A stretch of DNA of 64,000 nucleotides, taken from the NCBI GenBank assembly GCA_964432885.1, contig CAYSPG010000011.1, positions 49,943 to 113,942 on the forward strand. The letters are read 5' to 3'. Positions 27,601-37,800 of the stretch are shown here, one piece after another. Origin of the DNA: CAYSPG01 sp964432885. GTDB lineage: Bacteria; Bacteroidota; Bacteroidia; AKYH767-A; OLB10. The translations under genes and the position numbers were made by a program. Under the pieces are notes generated by a model. That model worked only from the letters and a program-made list of their open reading frames with translations. It searched no databases and was not told the DNA's origin. Position 1 is the stretch's first letter; each line of letters starts with the position of its first letter.

Positions 27601-29262
27601 AGTAGGGTCGGTGGCTGTGCTGTTAAATGGCTCATCATTATTATTAGCACACGAGTTATTTCCGGTTACAATAATTCCACCGGGCGACATCGGTAAAAAT
27701 GTGGCATTATAAGTTGAGTCATTAGCAGGAGAACCGGATAGAGTAATCGCAATATTGTCAACTGCTGCAGGAGGCTGTGCACCTAAACTTCCGTCATTAC
27801 GCCATGTAAATACAAGCTTAAATTGTGTGCCCACAAAGGCCGAAAGGCTGGTTGAGAAATTTTGAAATGAACCATTAATATTTAACGGTCCGGCTATTAA
27901 AACATTGCTGGCGCTGGCTGTTATGGCAACACCTGCTGTTGGAACAAAACCAACTGGTACTTTCCATACTTCAAGCCAGTCAAAACCCGTTTCACCAGCA
28001 GCTCGCCAGTCAAACGATAGGTTTACACATTGTCCTGCCGCTACACCCGTCAAATCAAAATAGGGTACAGTGGCAGGATTATTTGAAAAATGAGATATTG
28101 TAGTTAATGTATTTGTATACGTATTGCTGGCTCCTCCATTATTTGAAATATACATAGCGCCAATTCCGCCTGCACTTACGGCTGTTCCTCTTACCCATTG
28201 GTTAGTAGCAGCATTGTATGTAGTCCATAAATTACATCCTTCAAAATTATCCAGAAAGGGAGGTGTGGTTAGTACCACCGGATTAGTTCCTGTTGTAAAT
28301 GAATATACAAGTGGAGCGCAAAATACATTGTTTCCAAAACTGTTGGCAGGTTCAATGTGCCAATAGTAAGTAGTGGATGGAGCCAAACCAGAAAAAGTCA
28401 TTGTTGTGGAGGTAATAGTTCCTGCAAAAGCACCTGGCGAAACGGTTCCAAAATAAACATTATAAACAGTGGCACCGTTGCAACCTCCAACAGGGTTCCA
28501 GTCTAGTGTTACAGAGCATGGGGTTAAACCGGTAGAACCGTTGGCTGGTGCATTATAAACAGGGCAAGGAGTAGGTATTGCCGTAGGCGTATCGTAGGTA
28601 AGCAGCACATCATCAATAGCAGCAGGTGGATTAACAGCGGTTCCGTCACCATCGTTATACCAGGCAAATGCAAGAATATAGTTCACCCCGTTTCCTGCTA
28701 ACCGAGGATCAAGGTTAATAGTTACTGAATTCCAACCAGCACCACCCTGATTATAAAATACCTGGCCAATTTTATACTGTGAATTCAAATCATTTGTATT
28801 AATAGGAACAGCAACCGTTTTTGGAATAAAAAACACTTTAAAATTATCATTATCATCCGAGCCAAGTCCACTTTCGCCTGTGCATTTCCATTGAAAGTTT
28901 AAAGTTATACAGGAGTTGTTTGCCGGGAATGTAACAACATTTGTTCTGTATAATATCAAGGTATCAATAGCAGATGCACTGTAAGCATAAGGTGTTGCCG
29001 CTCCAGGGTTTGTTGAAACATAAGCACAATTTGCTGCTGAGAATGGTACAGCAACATTGCCAAGACACCATCCGTCAGTTGAGGGGCTAACTAGTTTACC
29101 AGCGGCACCCCAATTATTTGCCGCCAAAGTACCCGCAAAATCAAAGTTTCCGCCACCGGTGGCTCCCCCACCGGGACCAATTACGGTGGTAAGTACTGCA
29201 TTTGATGTATTGGCTGTAAATAAACATACTGCCAATGCGATAATGTGGTAAATTTTTCTCAT
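24664..29262 (-). CDS. Large secreted protein with T9SS sorting domain
   Basis: 1532 residues. Signal peptide 1-22; jelly-roll-like regions at about 35-230 and 340-510; a fibronectin type III-like segment (TVYNVYFGT ... GLAPSTTYYWHIEP) at about 240-325; a DVSL/beta-sandwich region; and a C-terminal part with PVELLSFDAIAYATAIETKWTTASE (a common linker in such proteins), ending in a type A T9SS domain from VSPNPYSGK. No enzyme motif was seen, so an adhesin or matrix role is most likely. It has its own terminator. Confidence 0.9.
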   Translation of the reverse strand: MRKIYHIIALAVCLFTANTSNAVLTTVIGPGGGATGGGNFDFAGTLAANNWGAAGKLVSPSTDGWCLGNVAVPFSAANCAYVSTNPGAATPYAYSASAIDTLILYRTNVVTFPANNSCITLNFQWKCTGESGLGSDDNDNFKVFFIPKTVAVPINTNDLNSQYKIGQVFYNQGGAGWNSVTINLDPRLAGNGVNYILAFAWYNDGDGTAVNPPAAIDDVLLTYDTPTAIPTPCPVYNAPANGSTGLTPCSVTLDWNPVGGCNGATVYNVYFGTVSPGAFAGTITSTTMTFSGLAPSTTYYWHIEPANSFGNNVFCAPLVYSFTTGTNPVVLTTPPFLDNFEGCNLWTTYNAATNQWVRGTAVSAGGIGAMYISNNGGASNTYTNTLTTISHFSNNPATVPYFDLTGVAAGQCVNLSFDWRAAGETGFDWLEVWKVPVGFVPTAGVAITASASNVLIAGPLNINGSFQNFSTSLSAFVGTQFKLVFTWRNDGSLGAQPPAAVDNIAITLSGSPANDSTYNATFLPMSPGGIIVTGNNSCANNNDEPFNSTATDPTCWVNATNAQLNAVWYRFVAPSYLNPCVKIKTEIGTLDDTQIAVYRTSSGTPLTAPGQASTAGQMILIGCSDDRTGCGTAAAPNSEVILSGGVIQPGQTYYIAVDGKNAKTGTFKLFIMDGGAGCVNSLPLTPTQDCGLAQQVTGGCSINVPNPGYRNFGTVCDIPTPSACLGSGEKFSAWYRIDITGVGGGNQLMFDIIPNDYPASPTDYDFILFRLDNTIPYVGDGPADGLDCSELYTLGPANNIRCNYSAQQVTGCYVGGNSPPTLPGFNGAYELPVTVNVGESYVLMVSNFAPGAAAGFALNFGYSTCTIGGTLPIGTNVFWTGQTSSDWNTSSNWSSCIVPSCVAELNAIISAPYVNAPVISAAASCRDLYVYPSASVSITGTGSLDVCRDYNNQGTLNAAIGSVVRFNGPTTGSYQNSASYPPARPANGYQYLDGAMTGANAFHNVEVIKSAATAIVKANLDVDNRGNFYVGQNAAATANNVTSFFDIANKYHKVGGNFWVYSTGATTSTYNPPTTLEFTNASGLGQTYNNRGTLNSVFMNHAPASSLTLLNHGLAGTAYMNLGAAGVLTLTSGKILTANVANGYIYMANNNPAAITAGNATSYIEGFSNVTMLRKAMTGAVGTYEFPLGVASKGYNRLTLNITTAFAPVTTYFNATFNTGVPATPTAAPQWTECGITYHTGGLTPLNHGWWQLQTNVVAAVTTGRFDVSLYNNGYTNSAGANGWSVMYSRGSNTAAGWNLTPVPASPCFTTSISPTIRQNLFANAVWGTTGLQQGYFGTSQSQNPLPVELLSFDAIAYATAIETKWTTASELNNKGFEVERGLSPGEFKKIGWVDGFGTSNKAHDYNFIDRDVMPNTIYYYRLKQVDFNGEFSYSPIVAASIKDNTGLFVVSPNPYSGKTNISYILSQSSEISIEVMNSLGQKVATLYKGQQDAGNYTYHFGAKQYGFAAGVYTVRMIVNDKVYTQRLFEKD

Positions 29263-29543
29263 CTTTTTAGTATTAAGATTCGTTAATAGGTAATGTAGTT
29301 TTTAAATTGGAAAATTGCCTTAAGGTTTCAAATTTATTAAGGCTATTTCAATTTCGTATTTTTTTTTGCAACTTTTTTTGTAATTTTTTTAAGGGCACTT
29401 TGCAATAGTAACCCCAAATCTCATCCTATTGATAAATTTTTTGGTAAAGTTCGGCTTTTTTATGACTAAAAAAGCTATAAATAACAATTGCTACCTATCT
29501 GAGTATTTCTATCTTTGCCTCTCTGCTTGTTAAACACTACATT
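29263..29543. other. Divergent intergenic region
   Basis: 281 bases between two divergent secreted-protein genes, with long T runs. The only assignable element is the promoter at 29488-29517 for the right-hand gene. Confidence 0.5.
29488..29517 (+). promoter_or_regulatory. Bacteroidota-type promoter
   Basis: TTG at 29488-29490, a 19-base spacer, then TATCTTTG at 29510-29517. This matches the -33 TTG / -7 TAnnTTTG consensus known for Bacteroidota and lies 26 bases before the ATG at 29544. Confidence 0.75.
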
Positions 29544-30296
29544 ATGATTAAAAAACTACTTTTATTCGCTACACTAATTTGTTCCGGCATTAGTCAGGCG
29601 CAGGATTTCAGAATTATTTACAATGTTAACGGCTGCGCAGGCAATCCTTTTAATGGTGCATCAAACATTTATGCCTATCTGGGTATAGGTACAATTAATG
29701 CAGGCACCACCTTCGATTATTTTTCAGGCGCTTACTCTGGCACTGCCAACCCGCTTAACTATACCGGCAACGGGTTGTGGGAAATCTGTGTTGACCCCTA
29801 TTCATTTAAAGATAACTTAAACAACACTCCGCCCCTTAGTGCTACCATTTTTAACATTACCATGTATTTGCACGATGCAGCGGGTTCCATTATTACCGGA
29901 AATTGTAATGGCACTTACCTGCAGATAAATAACCCTATGACAGCACCAACATCATTAAGTCCCAATATTGTTACAGGAATAAAAAACTGCTTTGTTGGTG
30001 TTGAAGAAATTGGTAATACCGGTGTTGCGCTTTCTTGCGAGCCTAATCCGTTAAACACATCAACAGAATTTACATTTTACAATTCGCAGCGCGGAAAAGT
30101 ATTGCTCGAAGTTTTTGATATTCTTGGAAAAAAAGTAAAATCAATAGTTAACGGAAATGTAACAGCCGGTAAGCACATTGTTAAGTGGAATGGTGATGCC
30201 GATAACCGCTCAATGCTTTCAAACGGATGTTATTTTTATACCTTAACTTTTGAAGGCAAAAAAATTGCTGCCAATAAAATAATTATAGCACGTTAA
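29544..30296 (+). CDS. Small secreted protein with T9SS sorting domain
   Basis: 250 residues. Signal peptide 1-19 (ending SQAQ), an N-terminal beta domain without a recognised family, and a type A T9SS C-terminal domain from CEPNPLNTST to KIIIAR. The ending contains FDILGKKVKSIVNG and GCYFYTLTFEGKK. It is the only + strand T9SS gene before the cassette array and has its own promoter. A surface or extracellular location is well supported; its activity is unknown. Confidence 0.85.
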   Translation: MIKKLLLFATLICSGISQAQDFRIIYNVNGCAGNPFNGASNIYAYLGIGTINAGTTFDYFSGAYSGTANPLNYTGNGLWEICVDPYSFKDNLNNTPPLSATIFNITMYLHDAAGSIITGNCNGTYLQINNPMTAPTSLSPNIVTGIKNCFVGVEEIGNTGVALSCEPNPLNTSTEFTFYNSQRGKVLLEVFDILGKKVKSIVNGNVTAGKHIVKWNGDADNRSMLSNGCYFYTLTFEGKKIAANKIIIAR

Positions 30297-30627
30297 AGCT
30301 TAAATTGTTTTATTGTTAGATGGTTTAACCCGGATTTTGCAATAGGCTATCCAAAATAGCAGACTTAAGAGGGTAATCCCGATTTAGAATTTGTTAGGCT
30401 TTCTTACCAAAAATAAAATAATAAAAACATAAGAAAGCCCTATAAATTCTTAATCGCTGCGGAGCAGAAATTTTTCAACTGAAAAATTTGGGTTTAATGG
30501 CTTGTGATAAAAAAAACAATAAAACAACTTAACCATCCTTTTGTGGTTTCATCGGGTGATTGAAACATTTAAAAAAAATGCCTGCAATTTTCTTACAGGC
30601 ATTTCTTTTACGTTTATGCTTTTTAGC
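30297..30627. other. Convergent intergenic region with hairpins
   Basis: 331 bases between convergent genes. It holds an inverted repeat GGCTTTCTT/AAGAAAGCC (30397-30439), a second AAATTTTTCA/GAAAAATTT hairpin (30468-30489) and the terminator at 30571-30610. No gene was seen. Confidence 0.6.
30571..30610. terminator. Bidirectional terminator
   Basis: AAATGCCTG pairs with CAGGCATTT around an 11-base loop, with A-rich sequence on the left and T-rich sequence on the right. It serves the minus-strand gene ending at 30628 and possibly the + strand T9SS gene. Confidence 0.85.
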
Positions 30628-31404
30628 TTAAATCACCGGCACCATTTCTATCGTAATCTCTTCTTTTTCACCTGGGCTTATTTCTACATTGGCCTTAGTG
30701 GCTTTTTCAAATCCCGGTAATTCAAACTCAAGGCCATAAATTTCAGGCGTAATTTGTTTTGCATCAGCCACACCATTGCTGTTCCATAAAACATAATACT
30801 CCTTCGTTACACCTTTTGCTTTCATGGCAACACCTTCTAATTTTGCTCCTGTATTCTTGTTCAGCAACAAAACAACTATCTCAGTAAAATTAGTTTTAGC
30901 ATCATATATTTTTCTGTCATTAAAATACTGTGCGTAAAAATCAGGCGCACTCAATCTAAAGTTCTCCATCAGCTTATCCAGCTTATCCTTTATTACAGCA
31001 TCCACATCCTTTATAGCATCCTTAATATCCTTTGTAGCTGCCTTGCGTGCCGCAAGCCTGTACTTTGGATTGGCAATCACAGTTTCAAAAGCATCAATTG
31101 CTTCACCATTGTCAACCAACATAGCATCTGTTACACCATAGTTAAGCAGCGCAGCGGCATTTGCAATCGCAAGCGCCCTTATGTTTTTGCACCGTGTCAA
31201 ACTCCGGTTTGCCGACCCGCTCATAAGTTCGCTCAAAGCATAATTAACCAGATTAAATAAAATAACATTTCCTGTGTCCGAAGCATAAGCCTGCAATGCG
31301 CTTTTAATTGTAAAACTTGATTCGCACATTGCTTGGCGCTTCTGCCTTTTGTCTTTTACATAACCGGCAATTATATCTGCCTGTTTTTGCACAGCCTCCT
31401 GCAA
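30628..31404 (-). CDS. Uncharacterised helical protein with C-terminal carboxypeptidase-regulatory-like domain, probably 5' truncated
   Basis: 258 residues if read from the TTG at 31404; the codon before it is a stop. The first half is helical and Ala/Lys-rich, and the last about 90 residues look like a carboxypeptidase-regulatory-like beta sandwich (LLNKNTGAKLEGVAMKAKG ... YGLEFELPGFEKATKANVEISPGE). It resembles the 305-residue protein at 42971-43888 in layout and in the central CKNIRALAIANAAALLNYGVTDAML segment, but lacks the first about 50 residues of that protein. An internal ATG at 31329 is another possible start. A perfect 17-base inverted repeat sits immediately upstream, where the missing 5' end would be. 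Confidence 0.6.
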   Translation of the reverse strand: MQEAVQKQADIIAGYVKDKRQKRQAMCESSFTIKSALQAYASDTGNVILFNLVNYALSELMSGSANRSLTRCKNIRALAIANAAALLNYGVTDAMLVDNGEAIDAFETVIANPKYRLAARKAATKDIKDAIKDVDAVIKDKLDKLMENFRLSAPDFYAQYFNDRKIYDAKTNFTEIVVLLLNKNTGAKLEGVAMKAKGVTKEYYVLWNSNGVADAKQITPEIYGLEFELPGFEKATKANVEISPGEKEEITIEMVPVI

Positions 31405-31412
31405 TTAGCCCA

Positions 31413-31455
31413 AACCTTCGCAATATTTCCAACCATTAGAAATATTGCGAAGGTT
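31413..31455. repeat. Perfect 17-base inverted repeat
   Basis: AACCTTCGCAATATTTC and its exact reverse complement are separated by 9 bases. It lies directly upstream of the truncated gene, with no T run in either direction beyond TTTT on the right, so it may be a terminator or the scar of the event that removed the gene's 5' end. Confidence 0.8.
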
Positions 31456-31736
31456 TTAGTAAGTTTGTTTCGTATAATAGTATGTTATCTGCAAGGCTTT
31501 TGACTTACTGCAAACACAAACCAACCTGCTTTCCCGAAGCATCCTGCAATCTTTAAATCCTCTGCGCATCTCAACGCCATGTATTATTATTTTTTTTGCC
31601 CACGCGCCTTTGTGTAAAAACCAGCCGCACAAAATTAGAGTGCTGCATTTCGCTCTTGCAATCGCACAGCCAAAAAATGCAGCACACAAATTTTATCCTC
31701 CCCGCAAAAAAAAGGATGCTAAAGTAATTACATGGT
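31456..31736. other. Intergenic region downstream of the T9SS cluster
   Basis: 281 bases without a credible gene. It contains an ATGTATTATTATTTTTTTT tract (about 31578-31597) also present, inverted, near 44600-44620, and the hairpin at 31640-31685. Confidence 0.5.
31640..31685 (-). terminator. Hairpin downstream of the 506-residue T9SS gene
   Basis: GTGCTGCATTT pairs with AAATGCAGCAC across a 24-base loop. It lies 52 bases past the stop at 31737 and is a likely terminator for the T9SS cluster. Confidence 0.6.
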
Positions 31737-33257
31737 TTATTTCAAAACTGAAATTTTCCTCGTCATTAATCTTACATTACTTTTATCAATAATGGAACAT
31801 ACATACATTCCTTGCGCAAAATCTGAAGACTTTAGTTCAAACTTAGAGTCCCTATATGCAATAGGAAATTCTTTTATTTTCTCCCCAAAAACATTTTCAA
31901 TAACCAACTTCCTACTGGCAAAATTCTCAAAATCACTTATCTCAATTGTACAATAACTGTTAAACGGATTCGGATAAACTTTCATTTCAATAGAGTTTTT
32001 TTTCAATGTATTTATTCCCACTGTCATACAATTCGCTACTTCGCATCCCAAACTGTCAACCTTTACAAGCCAAGCATCTTGGGTTGCTGGTGGGTTTTGT
32101 CCTTCCTGTCCTGAAAACAAATACCCGCCATCAGAAGTTGCCATTAAAAACCACGAGTAACACCTGTTATTAACAATCGTAGTGTCGTATGCATACCGTT
32201 TGCTCCATATAGAATCACCATTTGCATCTACCTTATATAAATTTGCAGTTTCGCGTAAAGGGTTGCTATATACCAATTGTATTTGAAAGGTTATAGTACT
32301 GTCATTGTTTTCAACTATTCCTCGTATATTACCTGCGTTTGCAAAACCATATTCTTTTTGAAAAATAACATTTCCTAAAGTATCAGTTTTAATTAATAAC
32401 CCGTTAGCCGTGCCGCCAAATGCAGTTCCTGTTTGTCCTGTTAACAAATAATTACCATCTTTAATTTTTATTATTTGCTCACAATGCACCGCATTTAGTG
32501 GCTGCTGCGGATTATAATCCTGCTGCCATAATTTATTTCCGTCTTTGTCTGTTCTTATTATGTTTACATTTCTCCAGAATAAACCGTTGTAGTTGCTCGT
32601 ATTTCCTAATAGTACATATCCGCTGTCACTTTCCTGTAGTAAACTAAATCCATTGTACCACAAATTGGCAGAATCTCCATACTGCATTTCCCACTCTTTA
32701 TTACCCAAACTGTCTGTTTTAAGCAGATAGCACTTTACAGTATCGGTATTTGGCACTGCAGTCCATCCGTAAATCGCAAAACCATGATCTAATGTTTCAA
32801 TTATCTGTACGCCTTGAGTTTTTACGAACCCTGATGTAAACTGCTTAGACCAAATGAGATTACCTGTAATATCCATCTTTAATATATAAATATATAGTGA
32901 ATCATTTGGATTAGTCCATTTACCCTTCTCCACATTTAAAATAATATTATTATCATATGTATATTGCATTTTTCTTGGTGTATAATAATATCCGCTGTCA
33001 CCATAAAAATGGTTTAGCAAAATATTTCCTTGATAATCCAAATTAGAAATCATAATACGGCAGTCCTTTGTGATATAATTTGCTGTATATCCGCCTGCTA
33101 AATATCCAACGTTCTGTATTTCAAGAACCGGAGTGAAACTTTCAATCCTGCTTGAAGAATCTGAAGTAGCTAATTTGTATATTCTATTAAAATAATCTTG
33201 AGAAAAACAAATTGAAGAAAGTAAAACAAAAATAACCAAAATAATTTGTTTTTTCAT
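31737..33257 (-). CDS. Secreted repeat (propeller-like) protein with T9SS sorting domain
   Basis: 506 residues; signal peptide 1-19. Repeated units of the form LKTDSLGNKEW / IRTDKDGNKLW / YKVDANGDSIW, about 50-60 residues apart, suggest a beta-propeller of about seven blades. The end (VYPNPFNSYCTIEI ... KISVLK) is a type A T9SS sorting domain. The neighbouring upstream gene (33312-34820) is a close paralogue along its full length. Role unknown; surface exposure is well supported. Confidence 0.85.
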   Translation of the reverse strand: MKKQIILVIFVLLSSICFSQDYFNRIYKLATSDSSSRIESFTPVLEIQNVGYLAGGYTANYITKDCRIMISNLDYQGNILLNHFYGDSGYYYTPRKMQYTYDNNIILNVEKGKWTNPNDSLYIYILKMDITGNLIWSKQFTSGFVKTQGVQIIETLDHGFAIYGWTAVPNTDTVKCYLLKTDSLGNKEWEMQYGDSANLWYNGFSLLQESDSGYVLLGNTSNYNGLFWRNVNIIRTDKDGNKLWQQDYNPQQPLNAVHCEQIIKIKDGNYLLTGQTGTAFGGTANGLLIKTDTLGNVIFQKEYGFANAGNIRGIVENNDSTITFQIQLVYSNPLRETANLYKVDANGDSIWSKRYAYDTTIVNNRCYSWFLMATSDGGYLFSGQEGQNPPATQDAWLVKVDSLGCEVANCMTVGINTLKKNSIEMKVYPNPFNSYCTIEISDFENFASRKLVIENVFGEKIKEFPIAYRDSKFELKSSDFAQGMYVCSIIDKSNVRLMTRKISVLK

Positions 33258-33273
33258 CCTTGCTTTATTTAAT

Positions 33274-33305
33274 ACAAACGCCCCTCGAATATGGGGCGTT
33301 TGTAT
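33274..33305 (-). terminator. Terminator of the 502-residue T9SS gene
   Basis: ACAAACGCCCC pairs with GGGGCGTTTGT around a loop of about nine bases. It lies in the 54-base gap between the two paralogous genes, so each gene of the cluster seems to end on its own. Confidence 0.88.
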
Positions 33306-33311
33306 AATATA

Positions 33312-34820
33312 TTACTTAATTACTGAGAAGCTTTTAGAAGCAATCCTCACTGTATCTTTATTGATAATAGAATAAAAATAAATTCCCGGAGAAAAGTCTG
33401 TTGCATGGAGATCAAACTTGCTACTCTTAAAAGGAATAGAAAAAATCTTTAACCTTTCTCCAACAATATTTTCGATTATGAGAAAACTATTTTCAAAATG
33501 TTCAAAATCATTTATCGCAATTATGCAATGCTCATTAAACGGATTTGGATAGGCTTTCATTTCAATAGGTTTTCTTTCTGGTTCATTTAGTCCAACCGTA
33601 ATACAATTTGGCACTTCACATCCCATGCTATCAACCTTTACCAGCCAAGCATCTTGCGTGGCTGGCGAAGGTTGCAGTTCTTGCCCTGAAATAAGGTAAC
33701 CTCCATCAGATGTAGCTATAAGAGAAAATCCAGTACAATGATTATTTACAACTGTAGTATCATATACATACTGCCGACTCCAAATCGAATCACCATTTGC
33801 ATTCACTTTATATAAATTAGCTAATTCCTGGGTTGGGTTTGAAAGCACTTGACCTAAATGGAAGCAAATAGTACTATCACTATTCTCAACCAGCCCTCTT
33901 ATTCTACCCAATTTTGTAAATCCATAATTTTTTTGAAAAATTATATTTCCAACAGTATCTGTTTTAATTAATAAGCCATTTGCATCACCAAACGGAATTC
34001 CATTCATACCTGAGATAAAATAGTTACCATCCTTTGCTTTCGTAATTAAATCACCATGTGCAAAAGAAGTAGGCAACCCATAATCTTGTTGCCACAATTT
34101 GTTTCCGAATTTATCTGTACGAATAAGAGTTATCATCCGGTAATAAGTACCATTAGTGCCCGTCCAACCTAACAGTACGTAGCCACTGTCACTTTCTTGT
34201 AATAAACTAAAACCATTATAAATATAATTTGCAGAATCACCATATTGCATATCCCATTCTTTATTACCCAGACTATCTGTCTTCAATAAATACATTTTCA
34301 CTGGGGGATTATTCGACATTCCAGTCCACCCCAATATTGCAAACCCATGATCATTGGTTTCAATCCCTTTAATAGGCGCACTCAGCACCAGTCCAGAAGA
34401 ATATTGCCTGTACCAAATTAAACTACCTGATAAATCTAATTTATAAAGATTAATAAAAATAGAATCATTTGGAACAGTAAATTTAGCCTTATAGGCAAGA
34501 AACATAATGTTATTATCATAAGTTAATTCCATGCTTTTAGGAATATAAAAATATCCACTATCTCCATAAGTAACTATTGATGTTACATTCCCAGCATAAT
34601 CAATATTATATAATATTATCAGTCCATTTTTAGTAATATAATTACTCGATTCACCACCTGCAAGGTAGCCTATGCCCTGTATTTCTACTACTGGAGTAAT
34701 ATTTTCTGTTCTGCTAATGGAGTCTAAAGCACTATATCTATAAATTTTATTAAAATAACCTTGAGCTAAACAATTCATGGTAAACAGTAACAAAGCAATG
34801 AATAAATACAGTTTTTTCAT
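33312..34820 (-). CDS. Secreted repeat (propeller-like) protein with T9SS sorting domain, paralogue of the preceding entry
   Basis: 502 residues; signal peptide 1-19. It shares the order and wording of the propeller-like repeats with the 506-residue protein (for example YGDSANYIYNGFSLLQESDSGYVLLG), showing a tandem duplication. The T9SS end runs from AYPNPFNEHC to SFSVIK. It is followed by a strong GC-rich hairpin. Divergence between the copies is spread along the protein, so both are probably functional. Confidence 0.85.
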   Translation of the reverse strand: MKKLYLFIALLLFTMNCLAQGYFNKIYRYSALDSISRTENITPVVEIQGIGYLAGGESSNYITKNGLIILYNIDYAGNVTSIVTYGDSGYFYIPKSMELTYDNNIMFLAYKAKFTVPNDSIFINLYKLDLSGSLIWYRQYSSGLVLSAPIKGIETNDHGFAILGWTGMSNNPPVKMYLLKTDSLGNKEWDMQYGDSANYIYNGFSLLQESDSGYVLLGWTGTNGTYYRMITLIRTDKFGNKLWQQDYGLPTSFAHGDLITKAKDGNYFISGMNGIPFGDANGLLIKTDTVGNIIFQKNYGFTKLGRIRGLVENSDSTICFHLGQVLSNPTQELANLYKVNANGDSIWSRQYVYDTTVVNNHCTGFSLIATSDGGYLISGQELQPSPATQDAWLVKVDSMGCEVPNCITVGLNEPERKPIEMKAYPNPFNEHCIIAINDFEHFENSFLIIENIVGERLKIFSIPFKSSKFDLHATDFSPGIYFYSIINKDTVRIASKSFSVIK

Positions 34821-34834
34821 ATACGCCTTTATAC

Positions 34835-34868
34835 GCTAAACGCCCCACATTGGTGGGGCGTTTAGCAT
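34835..34868 (-). terminator. Terminator of the 2450-residue T9SS gene
   Basis: GCTAAACGCCCC pairs with GGGGCGTTTAGC around a short loop, within the 55-base gap between genes. Its stem core is close to that of the hairpin at 33274-33305, so the terminator seems to have been duplicated with the genes. Confidence 0.88.
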
Positions 34869-34875
34869 GTGAAAC

Positions 34876-37800
34876 TTATTTAATTACAGAAAAATTTTTA
34901 ATTGATACTCTAACGTTATCTTTATTTATTATAGAATACAAATAAATTCCTGGAGAAAAATCTATTGCTTTTAGCTCAAATTTGCAACTTTTGTTTACAA
35001 TAGAATATGCCTTAAGCATCTCCCCAACCACATTCTCAATTCTTAAAGTACTTCCTTTATAATCTTCATAGTTCTCTATCTCAATTGTGCTATTTTCATT
35101 AAACGGATTAGGATAGTTTGTAAGCGAGAGTTCTGAAACTACATTCACCTTTGTTGAGGAAGCATGATTCAACAACCGAGCTTCTTCCGGTTTTTCAGGA
35201 ATACGCGCAAAACTTTCGGGTGTTAGATAGTTAATCACCGCTTTGGCTCTTTCGGCAAGTTGATTTGTTTCGCGCGAAATATCGTCCATTACACCAAGTT
35301 CCGTTTCATTCATTTCCGTTATTTCTCGTTCACCTTCAAGCAAACCAAGCAGCACACCGTAATAATCAAGATACGCTTCATCTGGTTCTTCTTCCTCCAA
35401 TTCCATAAAAATAGCATTTGCATCTTCATACTGTTTTGCAGCAAGATAAACCTCGAACAATGCTTTTTTCGATTCTAAGTCAGATTGCGTTTCAAGAAAT
35501 TCAATCAAATCATCCGTTAAATTGTTCAGCTTAAAATACTGCACAATTTCCTTCATCATAATATTTTTCATTTCCGCATCAGTTACCGTATCAATAACTT
35601 CCGCCATATCTCTAATACATTCATCGTCATTCTCATTACAGATGCGGAAAGATGAAGGACAATTTTCTGTACCTCCATTACCACAATTCACAAACTGATA
35701 CCCGTTATTACTTAATGTCACGCTTGTAGGCGCATAAGAATTATTATAACCTCTGTATTGCCAAGCAGTGATTAACCAATTATCAATATCCACACCACCG
35801 CCAGAAGAGTTAAAATTATCACCCGCTCCATACGGTAAACCACAATCTCCTTGATCTTGTAAATCTTCACCACTGCTGTAGCTGTTTGGGTTAATTAACC
35901 AGCCTGCCTGAGAGTTACTCCCATTAGTATAATCATTACAGTATATATTTAAGTCAGGATTATCACCCTCCGTTTGGGTGCCTACAGTTAAATCGGTAAA
36001 TGTATTGCCATTCACAATTGGTGCTGTGCCTCCTGTATTTCGTATATCAACTCCGTAAGCAATATTATTTGTAGAGTTATTTCCGGTAAACGTATTGCCG
36101 TTTTTTATTTCAACATCGTTAGCCCCGTCAATAAAAATCCCCCATGTATCATTTCCGTTGGCATTGTCGGGTATTGTAAACGTGTTCCCCCTTATTATAG
36201 CCGAATTAAACCCATTCCCCGAAATACCATGCAAGTTATCCGTAAATGTATTACCTTCAATAACACAGGTTCCGGTGGCGCTGGTGCTTGCAACCGCTTC
36301 AACAGCCTCCGTTAAATCCGTAAATGTATTATTGCCTGCTCCGCTTCCCGATAAATCCCGGAGGAAAAACGTAGAGTTCATTGCATAAATTCCCCGTCCC
36401 TTTAAATAATCGGTGGCAGATGTATTGGTGCAGCTAAACGTACTGTTTGCAATTCGCACCCCATGATGATTAGTTAAATTTAACATGGATGGTGGCCCAT
36501 AGCCAAGTGCAGTAAACATATAATTATTTGTAAACTGAAATTCGCAATGATCAAAATAGCTGGCACTTGTTACACCTGTTTGCGCTCCCGGATAATTTAT
36601 CATTAAAACAGAATTGTAATTATCAACAAAAACACAATAGTCTGCTGTAACAATTCCACCGCCAAGTTTCGGGTCGCAAGCCATACCCGGGGCTTTCAAT
36701 CCGCGCACACCGCACACTGCATTTCTAATTTCAACCTTGTCAGTTGATGTGCCGTTTATATCTACATGTCCTTGATTTGTAGTGGGAGATTGAGTTGCAT
36801 TATAATCAGACATCGCCTCTATACCATCCCAAATTCCGTTACTACAGCCGGTAAGTATCGCTCCCGGTTGCACATCAAGTTTTCCGCCAACATTCACAAC
36901 AAATCCTGCTCTTAACATTGTTCCGTCACATGTAACATCTGGTGAAGGTCCGTAAGATGTTTCTATTGTCATTCCGTTATCAATGGTTAACGTTGCGCCA
37001 TTTTCAATAGTTACCACTCCAAGCACTTTAATTGTTGTGGTGCTGTTAATTGAATTATCCCAAAGAGTATTTGCGGAAATCACAGGATTAATAAAGTCAT
37101 AAGTCGTTGAAGAATTAATTCCTGCATTAAGACTTACGGTGTTGGTGCCATCAGAAACCGTCACAGTATAAATAGTAAAAGGGCTTACGTTATTTATAGT
37201 CGCTGTTGTTTGTCCGGTATTCCATAAATAAGTAAACGAACCTCCATTGCCGCAGTTATTTACGCTCGCGGTTAAACTTCCAGCACCTAATTGCCCTGTG
37301 CAGGCTGATGCAGTGCCCGAAATACTTACAGTAAATGTGCTATTTACATTGGTAAATCCACCCGTTGTAGGATTAACTGGATAATACAACGGATCTGGTG
37401 AATCAAGATAAATCTGATCTATCTCGCACAAATCATTCTCTGGTAAAAGAGATAATATACATTCAATGTCATCATTAAGCGTCCCAAAATTAACAGCACT
37501 TCCATTGCATGTGAGTCTGTACCAAGTCCATGAGGTGCTTGAAATTCCGCTAAACCGTCCTGCAAAAGATTGGCTTCCGTTTTGTGCATTTATATTCACC
37601 TTTATGGCAGTACTTCCGGTGGTTCTCACACGCGCTCTTATAAACAAAACATAATCATTCGCATATGAATCGTTACGCGGAGTAAAATGATACTCAAGTG
37701 CATCAGCTGTTGTGCCATTATTGTACGTTACAAAAGAAGTAAAATCATGAAAATCACCATTGGTAATTGCAGCATTTGATCCATCGCGTGTTTTTATCAA

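Noticed and set aside
31484..31492. GTTATCTGC, the exact complement of the R'' end of attC1 (GCAGATAAC), which would make 31484-44725 a 13 kb cassette holding the T9SS cluster.
   Set aside because: No attC-like right arm precedes it (no TTAAGC/CCAAGCCC plus spacer), a nine-base match is expected about once in every four windows by chance, and the genes inside are on the minus strand. Worth rechecking only if relatives lack exactly this block.
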